Assembly (NCBI GenBank): GCA_007127275.1
Contig: SKZP01000641.1
Coordinates: 1-6,034, forward strand
DNA: 6,034 bases
Direction: 5' to 3'
Origin: Planctomycetota bacterium
Lineage (GTDB): Bacteria; Planctomycetota; UBA8742; SKZP01
A model generated the notes under the pieces. The model was given only the letters and a program-made list of their open reading frames with translations, was not told where the DNA came from and searched no databases. Shown here piece after piece: positions 1-4,774 of the stretch (its first letter is position 1; the number at the start of each line of letters is the position of its first letter). The translations under genes and the position numbers were made by a program.

Positions 1-252
1 CGGCACATGGTAATCGGCGACCAACTCGAGCTCGGCGGTCCCAACGGCATGGAGACCTACTCGCGCACCGACGGCGAAGAAGGCCTCCACGGAAGCTGGA
101 CCGGCGGCGGCGTCACCTGGACCTTCGACACCACCATGGAGACGTACACGCGCGAAGCCGGCGACGACGTCGAGACCGGCCGCTTCGAGCTTAGCTCGGG
201 CAGTTCGCTGATCAGCTTCCACCGCAAGTTCCACTGGTACATCCACGAGTAG
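1..252 (+). CDS. C-terminal fragment of an unrecognised beta-rich protein (5' end outside the window)
   Basis: The frame is open from the first base of the window to a TAG at 250-252, giving about 83 residues. An ATG lies at 7-9, but only six bases precede it, so the gene most likely begins upstream of the window. I do not recognise the family. The visible part is rich in Gly, Thr, Ser, Asp, Glu and aromatic residues, with alternating polar and hydrophobic positions as in antiparallel beta sheets. It contains two degenerate 29-residue units, each starting METY followed by Ser or Thr and Arg (units begin at 49 and 136), each with a Gly then an aromatic residue further on. It ends in an aromatic, basic stretch (FHRKFHWYIHE). 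This would suit a secreted or envelope beta-barrel or lipocalin-like protein, but that is inference from composition only. A good terminator hairpin lies about 80 bases downstream, supporting this as a real gene end. Confidence 0.6.
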   Translation, partial: RHMVIGDQLELGGPNGMETYSRTDGEEGLHGSWTGGGVTWTFDTTMETYTREAGDDVETGRFELSSGSSLISFHRKFHWYIHE

Positions 253-333
253 TCGCCCCGGCAGTCAACGCCTGGTGGCGAGCCGTGCGACGAGCCCAGT
301 CGCCTGTCTCATGCGTCACGTGCCGCAAGAGCG

Positions 334-361
334 AGCCCGGGGGAACACTTCCCCGGGCTTT
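334..361 (+). terminator. Rho-independent terminator downstream of the 1-252 gene
   Basis: A perfect 9-bp GC-rich stem pairs AGCCCGGGG (334-342) with CCCCGGGCT (351-359) around an 8-base loop, and the stem runs straight into TTT (359-361). The outer bases GCG (331-333) and CGC (362-364) can pair further. The T tract is short, so termination may be partial. It sits about 80 bases after the stop of the partial plus-strand gene. It lies inside the extended minus-strand reading frame discussed for the lipoprotein, which argues that this stretch is intergenic. Confidence 0.65.
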
Positions 362-421
362 CGCGTTGTGTCCGGCAACGAAGTGCCGCATCGGCTTCGC
401 CGCGTCGCCGCCGCACGGGAA

Positions 422-500
422 GCGGCATCAGAAAGGGATGGCAACGGAGTTCGCGACACGTCCACCGACTTCGCCGGCGGGTCGTATCAACCATTTGTGA
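422..500 (+). repeat. Dispersed intergenic repeat, copy 1
   Basis: This 79-base segment matches 4400-4479 in the same orientation, with one single-base gap and about 63 of 79 aligned bases identical (counted by eye). Fully conserved blocks are GCGGCATCAGAAA at the left end, TTCGCG, CCGACT, GGGTCGTAT, and CAACCA then TTGTGA at the right end. Weaker similarity continues about 30 bases further right (CTGCA, then TCCTC). Inside is a hairpin at 462-480: an 8-bp stem around a 3-base loop that forms fully, with two G-U pairs, only when the minus strand is read. No transposase or target-site duplication is visible. The element lies between two convergent genes. Confidence 0.75.
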
Positions 501-651
501 CCCCTCTGCAGGCCGGCTCCTCACCGGGTGGTTGCCAGTGTTTCCACCATGAGGCATGAGGCGGAGGCGAAGCCGCCGCGGAGCGCGTCCCGAGCTACGA
601 ATTCCGCACACCACCGGGTACGGACAACAAACAATCAGCGCCTCCGGCAAT

Positions 652-1517
652 CTACTCGTCGCGCACGAGGGTGGCCGGCTGCTCGGCGTCGCCGGGGACC
701 ATCTTGAGCGTGCCGTCCGCTTGTGGCGTGAGCGTACCGTACCCGCGTCCTCGCCGGCTTCGGTGCGCAGCGCGAGTGTGACGCCGCCGGCGCTCGTCTC
801 CTCAGTTACCGTGTAGGCGTGGCCTTCCTCGTCAACAATGGCCTCGGTGCCACCGAAGCTGTAGAGTTCGCCCGTGGCCTCGTCGAGCCAGATGCCGAGC
901 CAACGGCCGTGGGCGAGCAACTCGCGCTGAAGCTCCCCGTCGGCGGTTTCGTGGCGCACAATCCGGTCCAACGGGGCGGCTTCACTCACCCACACCGTCG
1001 AGCCATCATCCAGCGGCACCTCGAGCACGGCCACCCGTTGCCCGCTTTCAAGTTCCAACTCCGGCAGACTCGCCTCGTCGGCGGGAATCACTGCATGCTC
1101 GGAGTACCACCAGTTGTCGGCAGAGACTCCGCTCGCCCGCCCCGGCACCTCAATGTGACGCGTCCGCGTTTGCGCGGGTTCGACGCCGTACAGTGTCACG
1201 GTTCCGCCGGTATACACGCGCAGGCGCGTCGGATCCAGCAAGAGCCAGCGCTCTTCCTCCGCGGTTTCGTCGTCGCCGGGCACGGTGAAGAGGCGGTAGG
1301 CGGCCGCATCCCCGACGTTGGCCTCCAGCCACGCATTTCGCAGCTTGCGCGGCTCCTCCGCCTTGTCGTCGTTGTTGTCGTCGTTGTTGTACGGACCGAG
1401 ATAGCCGTTCGGATCCGAGGCGGAGGAGTCATCGCTTTCGGAGGTGCAACCCACGTGAAGCACGCCGAAACCGAGGAGCAGCAGCGCGGCGACGAGCTTG
1501 GAAGGTATTCTTTGCAT
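652..1517 (-). CDS. Predicted lipoprotein with acidic low-complexity linker; 3' end probably frameshifted
   Basis: The N-terminus is a clear lipoprotein signal peptide: basic start (MQRIPSK), hydrophobic core at residues 8-20, then LHVGC with the modified Cys at residue 24. His at -3 makes the lipobox non-canonical. Thr at +2 does not suggest inner-membrane retention. Residues 25-55 are an acidic Ser/Asp/Asn linker including NNDDNNDD. The rest is a Thr/Glu/Asp-rich, probably beta-rich domain of unknown function. After residue 257 or so the as-written frame changes abruptly to Arg/Pro/Ser-rich sequence and runs on to a stop at 309. One extra base near 742-744 would instead continue YGTLTPQ...ATLVRDE to a TAG at 652-654, giving 288 residues of matching composition. 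I therefore set the gene end at 652. The frameshift could be a real mutation or a sequence error. The start ATG at 1517 is preceded by TTG codons at 1520 and 1523 that could also be used; AGGA lies at 1528-1531. Confidence 0.75.
1365..1388 (-). repeat. Two perfect 12-base tandem units inside the lipoprotein gene
   Basis: The plus strand reads GTCGTCGTTGTT twice without interruption. On the coding minus strand this gives AACAACGACGAC twice, encoding NNDDNNDD at residues 44-51 of the lipoprotein, in the linker just after the lipidated cysteine. Such a perfect short repeat could expand or contract by slippage in whole 4-residue steps without breaking the frame. Confidence 0.85.
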
Positions 1518-1527
1518 CAACAAGGCG

Positions 1528-1531
1528 TCCT
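1528..1531 (-). promoter_or_regulatory. Ribosome binding site of the lipoprotein gene
   Basis: The minus strand reads AGGA here. The spacing is 10 bases to the ATG at 1517, 7 to the TTG at 1520 and 4 to the TTG at 1523. The spacing alone slightly favours the TTG at 1520. The three choices differ by only one or two residues at the signal-peptide start. Confidence 0.45.
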
Positions 1532-1580
1532 AACTGCGGGCGCATGACGTGAGGAGCGGCAGTTCCGTTTCCCGCCGGCA

Positions 1581-1586
1581 ATTATA
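1581..1586 (-). promoter_or_regulatory. Candidate -10 box (TATAAT) for the lipoprotein gene
   Basis: The minus strand carries a perfect TATAAT in an otherwise GC-rich 118-base gap between the metallophosphoesterase stop and the lipoprotein start. It would place transcription start near 1574, leaving an untranslated leader of roughly 55 bases. The -35 region is poor: TTCCCC, 16 bases upstream, matches TTGACA at three of six positions. Its presence suggests the lipoprotein is transcribed on its own rather than only by read-through. Confidence 0.45.
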
Positions 1587-1635
1587 GTTGTGCGGGCAGA
1601 GTGGGGGAAGGGCGTCTCCGCACTCGACGTCACTG

Positions 1636-2406
1636 CTACTTCCCCTCGCGCAGGCGGTCGGCGAGGTACTGCGGCAGCCCTCCCGAGTTCTGGATCTTCT
1701 CGACAACGGCACTGACGTTGTAGAAGACGCGGTGGAACTGCACCCACTCCTCGGTGAAGGTGATGTAGCACGCCCGTGGATCCTGGTCGCGCGGCTGGCC
1801 AACGCTTCCGGCGTTGATAATGATTTTGCTTTCCGAGGGAAACTCAAACTTGCTTTCCTTCATCTGCCGCGGATGAATATATCTTAAATCCTGCTCCGTA
1901 TACACGCCCGGAACGTGGCTGTGACCGACGAAGCAAACTTGCGGCACCATTTCGAAGATGGCCCGCATCTTGCCCGCGTCTTGCACGTCGCGTGGCATGA
2001 TGTATTCCTTCGTCGGCACCCGCGGCGAGCCGTGCACGAACAAGAAACGCCCCTTCTCGAGCATCTCCATCTTTTGGAGCTTGTCGAGGTAGTTCCAATA
2101 TTCCCGGCGCTGCTCGCGCGGCACCGTCTTGTCATTGAGTTGATTGCGGGTCCACTCGACCGCCTGGCGGGCGCGGTCATTGAAATCTTCGGCAATCATC
2201 ATCACCGCTTCCTCATGATTGCCAATCATGCTGAAGCGGCAGTATTTCTGGGCGAGTTCGAGGCACTCGCGCGGATTGGGTCCGTAGCCAATGATGTCAC
2301 CGAGGCAAAAAATGTCCTGGATGTCCTTGGTGGCAATATCCTCCAGGACGCGTTCGAACGCTTCCAGGTTCGCGTGAATGTCGGAAACAATGGCGAAGAC
2401 GGTCAC
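1636..2406 (-). CDS. Metallophosphoesterase (calcineurin-like phosphodiesterase family)
   Basis: A 256-residue cytoplasmic protein with the full metallophosphoesterase signature in order: SDIH (Asp9, His11), LGDIIGYGPNP (Asp37), GNHE (Asn63, His64), VHGSP (His125) and GHSH (His162, His164). These residues bind a dinuclear metal centre that hydrolyses phosphomonoesters or phosphodiesters. The pattern CLGDIIGYGPNPRECLEL, followed by GSVGQPRD near the C-terminus, is typical of the single-domain bacterial group often labelled predicted phosphodiesterase or diadenosine tetraphosphatase-like. The real substrate cannot be read from the sequence. The GTG start at 2404-2406 is chosen because it sits directly before the conserved first strand (TVFAIVSDIHAN) and has GAGG 5 bases upstream. 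A frame extension to 2511 adds 35 residues of Pro-rich sequence that does not fit the family. The length is normal for the group, and no motif is missing. The nearest upstream gene is divergent, so its promoter must lie in the 2407-2901 gap. Confidence 0.93.
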   Translation of the reverse strand: MTVFAIVSDIHANLEAFERVLEDIATKDIQDIFCLGDIIGYGPNPRECLELAQKYCRFSMIGNHEEAVMMIAEDFNDRARQAVEWTRNQLNDKTVPREQRREYWNYLDKLQKMEMLEKGRFLFVHGSPRVPTKEYIMPRDVQDAGKMRAIFEMVPQVCFVGHSHVPGVYTEQDLRYIHPRQMKESKFEFPSESKIIINAGSVGQPRDQDPRACYITFTEEWVQFHRVFYNVSAVVEKIQNSGGLPQYLADRLREGK

Positions 2407-2411
2407 ATGAG

Positions 2412-2415
2412 CCTC
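2412..2415 (-). promoter_or_regulatory. Ribosome binding site fixing the metallophosphoesterase start
   Basis: The minus strand reads GAGG with 5 bases before the GTG at 2406. This supports GTG as the start over the longer frame reaching 2511, which would add a non-conserved Pro-rich leader. Confidence 0.6.
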
Positions 2416-2549
2416 GCTTCGGAAAATGACGGAGCGGACGCGGCCCGGAAAGGAGGGTGAAGGCGGGGGACACACCGGCGCTGCCAGATCAAGCCAGCAG
2501 CCCCACGACACGACCAGTCACGCACAACGGGCGCCCAAGGATTGAACAA

Positions 2550-2579
2550 ATGCTACGGCGCCACCCACCGAAAGGTCAA
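2550..2579 (-). promoter_or_regulatory. Candidate sigma-70-type promoter for the metallophosphoesterase gene
   Basis: On the minus strand TTGACC (2574-2579, five of six matches to TTGACA) is followed after 18 bases by TAGCAT (2550-2555, four of six matches to TATAAT). It would give an untranslated leader of roughly 135 bases. The -10 match is modest, so this is a candidate only. Confidence 0.3.
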
Positions 2580-2598
2580 GCCCTCATCACGCCCCAAC

Positions 2599-2622
2599 GG
2601 TGCAGCGGTGCAGCCGTGCAGC
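2599..2622. repeat. Three 8-base tandem repeats
   Basis: GGTGCAGC occurs twice in a row, followed by CGTGCAGC with one change. The array is immediately followed by a related CAGCACGTGC stretch. It lies in the divergent gap about 190 bases upstream of the metallophosphoesterase start. It may be simple slippage, with no function shown. Confidence 0.6.
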
Positions 2623-2901
2623 CAGCACGTGCGTGTTGCAAAAAAACTCTTTCGCACGGAAGGCCGGCGGCCCGTACGCCCCACAACCGGAGAATCCGCC
2701 TGCGGACAACGCCGTACCCCGTGGGTGTGACCTGTTGCCTGCTTTGTTTCATGCCGTGCGCAGGCGCTTTCCACTCCCTCGCGTGAAGGTGCATACGGCG
2801 AGCTCTTCGGCGAGTTCGTGCTTGCGCCGAGTCCGGTAGAGTTTAGGATGCCACTGGCAAGCTTCGGGATTGTGCGGCGGCGAATCAACGGCTTGTGTGT
2901 G

Positions 2902-3642
2902 ATGGCGAATACGCACTCGGCGAATAAACAGACGAAGGGCAACGGTCACTCAACGAATGTGCCCGCAAAGGCAGCGCCTGCAACGAATCAGGATGCGTCG
3001 ACGCCGGCCGCGGGCTTTGCCTGCGACGTGGACGCGAATGGGCGTGAGCCAGCCACGCAGGAGGAGCCCAGCGAACCGCAGGCCGCCACGCGGGCGCCGG
3101 CGGGGCAGGCGGCGTTCCGCGTGCACCGGCGCAGCAAGCGCGGCTTCGAAGGGGTGGCGGAAATGAGCTACAAACCGAATCCGAGTTGCACGAGCGAGCC
3201 CGCGCAAGAAGCCCCCCCCGGTGACCATGACAACGAAAGCGACAACAGCCCGGCTGCCGGGGACACCCGCGCGGAAGCGCAAGAGGCCCCCGGCTGGGCG
3301 CGGGTCGTGCGTCGCGAGCTTGTCGGGCGACTCGGACCGGATCCGTGCGACTTTCACTTGCGCCACTTCGAGGTCGGTCCCGGGGGCTTCTCCTCGTTTG
3401 AAAAACACCGCCACATTCATGCCATCATTGCCGAGTCGGGCCGCGGCGAAGTGTGGCTGGACGGCAAGTGGGAGTCAATCTCACCGGGGGACGTCGTGTA
3501 CGTCGGCCCAAATACGCCCCACCAATTGCGTTGTCCCACCGAGGCTGCGGACGCCTTCGGTTTCTTCTGCATTGTCGACGCGGTGCGCGACCGCCCGGTG
3601 GTTCTGGATGAACGAGACGACAACGCCGAGAGCGGTACGTAA
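2902..3642 (+). CDS. Cupin-domain protein with a long low-complexity N-terminal region
   Basis: The C-terminal part (about residues 130-240 of 246) is a single small cupin beta-barrel. Motif 1 is FEKHRHIHAIIAE with His169, His171 and His173; motif 2 is PGDVVYVGPNTPHQLR with His207. These histidines would bind one metal ion. The usual Glu of motif 1 is not at its expected place, and His173 falls near that position. The ending FGFFCIVDAVRDRP resembles a common subgroup of uncharacterised single-cupin proteins, so the reaction or ligand is unknown. Residues 1-125 are Ala/Pro/Gly/Glu/Asn-rich, look disordered and resemble nothing I know. The start is uncertain. ATG 2902 has no visible ribosome binding site, the frame is open to GTG 2818 and ATG 2848, and ATG 3163 has AAGGGG 8 bases upstream, which would give a 159-residue protein closer to normal cupin size. 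No signal peptide is visible from any start. Confidence 0.8.
   Translation: MANTHSANKQTKGNGHSTNVPAKAAPATNQDASTPAAGFACDVDANGREPATQEEPSEPQAATRAPAGQAAFRVHRRSKRGFEGVAEMSYKPNPSCTSEPAQEAPPGDHDNESDNSPAAGDTRAEAQEAPGWARVVRRELVGRLGPDPCDFHLRHFEVGPGGFSSFEKHRHIHAIIAESGRGEVWLDGKWESISPGDVVYVGPNTPHQLRCPTEAADAFGFFCIVDAVRDRPVVLDERDDNAESGT
3149..3154 (+). promoter_or_regulatory. Possible ribosome binding site for a shorter cupin start at ATG 3163
   Basis: AAGGGG lies 8 bases before an in-frame ATG at 3163. None of the upstream candidate starts (2818, 2848, 2902) has an equally good site. If it is used, the cupin protein is 159 residues and the upstream 260 bases are leader or non-coding. Confidence 0.35.
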
Positions 3643-3791
3643 CTGGCATTGCGGATGGCTGCACACCCCGCTGGCGGCGTTGCGGACCTCGGCTGGGGCG
3701 GAGGCTTGGACGGGACCTTGCCTTTCCTCGCGTCGTGTTTCATTGCGTGCCGCGCCGTAGCGCTTGAACCTTCGAACAGTGAACATTGCAT

Positions 3792-4334
3792 ATGTGGGTC
3801 TTCTTCGTTGTTCTCGGGCTGTTCCTGTTCGTCGGACTGCTCGCCTTGATTGGTCAGCGGCTGCCGGAGACCTACCGGGCCCGCCGGCGACTGACGCTGC
3901 CAGCCTCGGTGGAGGAGGTTTGGGAACTGCTCACGGATCACCGGCGGGAGCCGGAGTGGCGCCCGGAGCTTGCGGAGGTCGAGGTATACGGCGAGCAGCA
4001 GGGAAAGCCGTTATGGCGCGAACGCCACAAACGCGGCGAGCGGCGCACACTGGTCACCGAGGAGAGCGAGGCACCGCACAAACTCGTGCGCAGTCTGGCC
4101 GGCGTAGAACGGCGCTCCTTCACCGCGACGTGGACCTACCGCCTCGAAGCGCTCGACGAATCCGACAGCCCACGCACGCAAGTTACCGTCGAGGAAGAGA
4201 TGAACATCACGCACCCCGTATACCGTCTGCTCTCGCGCTACGTGTTCGGTAACGGGGCGTTTTCCCAGCAATATCTTACCGCGTTGGCGCAGCACTACGA
4301 CCGCGAACCGAGCGCCATTGAAGTGCTCGAGTAG
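3792..4334 (+). CDS. Membrane-anchored SRPBCC-superfamily protein (polyketide cyclase/START-like fold)
   Basis: A 180-residue protein. Residues 2-21 form one strongly hydrophobic helix (WVFFVVLGLFLFVGLLALIG), followed by a basic stretch at residues 23-33 (Arg23, Arg29, Arg31-33), which by the positive-inside rule puts the C-terminal domain in the cytoplasm. Residues 31-175 match the SRPBCC pattern: a first strand (RRRLTLP), then the helix ASVEEVWELLTDHRREPEWRPEL, a run of beta strands including TFTATWTYRLEAL-like and QVTVEEEMNI segments, and a C-terminal helix (FSQQYLTALAQHYDRE). The fold makes a hydrophobic pocket for lipids or other nonpolar ligands. The ligand here is unknown. The ATG at 3792 is chosen; a TTG at 3786 would add two residues. 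No ribosome binding site is visible. It starts 149 bases after the cupin stop, so co-transcription is possible but not shown. The next gene is 440 bases away. Confidence 0.85.
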   Translation: MWVFFVVLGLFLFVGLLALIGQRLPETYRARRRLTLPASVEEVWELLTDHRREPEWRPELAEVEVYGEQQGKPLWRERHKRGERRTLVTEESEAPHKLVRSLAGVERRSFTATWTYRLEALDESDSPRTQVTVEEEMNITHPVYRLLSRYVFGNGAFSQQYLTALAQHYDREPSAIEVLE

Positions 4335-4399
4335 CGCTACGAAACCTACGTCCGACGCATCCGCAACGGCCTGCCAAGCAAGCAAAGCCCAGGGTGTAC

Positions 4400-4479
4400 G
4401 CGGCATCAGAAATGTTGGGTACCGGCATTCGCGCCAAGCCCGCCGACTACGTCGGAGGGTCGTATGCAACCACTTGTGA
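4400..4479 (+). repeat. Dispersed intergenic repeat, copy 2
   Basis: This 80-base segment is the partner of 422-500 in the same orientation, about 80% identical with one extra base here (after GGGTCGTAT). The hairpin is kept: 4440-4447 pairs with 4451-4458 around a 3-base loop with one mismatched pair, and one more pair can form at 4439/4459. Compared with copy 1, one stem position is A-U here and G-U there when read from the minus strand, so pairing is preserved despite the base change. It lies 66 bases downstream of the SRPBCC stop codon and about 295 bases upstream of the dehydrogenase start. Confidence 0.75.
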
Positions 4480-4581
4480 GCCGCTGCAACTTGCTTCCTC
4501 CCCTGCAGAGAGCGGGAGCCCACCGACGCAGTCGAAAGGCTTCAGAAAACCACGTACCACCGCAAAACGTACCGGCATTCG
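4419..4581 (+). repeat. 13-base direct repeat pair upstream of the dehydrogenase gene
   Basis: GTACCGGCATTCG occurs at 4419-4431, inside repeat copy 2, and again exactly 150 bases on at 4569-4581. Just before and overlapping the second copy, ACGTACC occurs twice with a 15-base period (4552-4558 and 4567-4573). The second copy may be a fragment of another unit of the same dispersed repeat or a protein-binding site. Confidence 0.6.
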
Positions 4582-4619
4582 GGCGCTCGCACTCACCCTC
4601 GGCAACGCACGGTCTGTCC

Positions 4620-4656
4620 CTGCGAGGCTACGCTGGGAACGAAACCTTCCTCGCAG
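4620..4656. repeat. Perfect 8-base inverted repeat with 21-base spacer
   Basis: CTGCGAGG (4620-4627) is the exact reverse complement of CCTCGCAG (4649-4656). Its centre is about 137 bases upstream of the dehydrogenase start codon. No T tract follows on either strand, so it is not a terminator. It could be an operator or a leader RNA hairpin, though the long loop makes a strong RNA hairpin less likely. Confidence 0.5.
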
Positions 4657-4774
4657 TACGCGCACAAAGAGTGCGGCCGGCTATTCCGTTGGGGCAGCGG
4701 GCAAACTACAACCCACGTATCCGCGCACGCACACAACTAGACTCCACCAAAAACACCCCGCCCGCACGCAAAGC

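Larger units (their letters stand above)
253..651. other. Intergenic region between convergent genes (about 400 bases)
   Basis: This gap separates the end of the partial plus-strand gene from the inferred true end of the minus-strand lipoprotein gene. It holds the terminator hairpin at 334-361, copy 1 of the dispersed repeat (422-500), and an imperfect GC-rich hairpin with an 8-bp stem containing one mismatch and a GAA loop (561-568 with 572-579). That last hairpin has no T tract on either strand, so it is not a convincing terminator. Minus-strand translation across the gap is open but rich in Arg, Pro and Ser, unlike the acidic lipoprotein it would extend. I see no separate gene here. Confidence 0.6.
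2407..2901. other. Divergent intergenic region (about 495 bases)
   Basis: This gap lies between the divergent metallophosphoesterase and cupin genes and should contain both promoters. Visible content is the candidate minus-strand promoter (2550-2579), three 8-base tandem units (2599-2622), the palindrome GCACGTGC (2625-2632), an A7 run (2640-2646) and a small perfect hairpin TCCGC-CT-GCGGA (2695-2706). Several short reading frames cross it, but none has a convincing start, composition or conserved motif. No clear plus-strand promoter for the cupin gene stands out. The cupin frame is open back to a GTG at 2818, so the right edge of this gap is uncertain. Confidence 0.5.
4335..4774. other. Intergenic region upstream of the dehydrogenase gene (440 bases)
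   Basis: The reading frame of the downstream dehydrogenase is open back to 4394, but the added 127 residues are Arg/Thr/Pro/Ser-rich, precede a textbook Rossmann start and overlap the dispersed repeat, so I treat this stretch as non-coding. It holds repeat copy 2 (4400-4479), a 13-base direct repeat (4419-4431 and 4569-4581) and an 8-base perfect inverted repeat (4620-4656). No terminator for the SRPBCC gene and no convincing promoter for the dehydrogenase gene could be identified. Confidence 0.6.

Noticed and set aside
309..651. C-terminal extension of the lipoprotein frame to 309
   Set aside because: Its composition is Arg/Pro/Ser-rich, unlike the acidic upstream protein, and it runs over a terminator hairpin and an intergenic repeat. 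A one-base shift restores a natural ending at 652.
819..1547. 242-residue plus-strand open frame
   Set aside because: It lies opposite the lipoprotein gene, whose signal peptide, ribosome binding site and promoter-like box are on the minus strand. It is a shadow frame of the GC-rich opposite strand.
1915..2460. 181-residue plus-strand open frame
   Set aside because: It is antisense to the metallophosphoesterase, whose catalytic motifs are complete on the minus strand.
2745..3743. Similarity between 2725-2765 and 3710-3760 (shared TGTTTCAT, then CGTGC) upstream of two plus-strand genes
   Set aside because: The match is short and needs several gaps, so it is not distinguishable from chance without a computed alignment.
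4394..4774. N-terminal extension of the dehydrogenase by 127 residues
   Set aside because: The segment overlaps the dispersed repeat and direct repeats, has no recognisable domain and precedes a standard SDR N-terminus.
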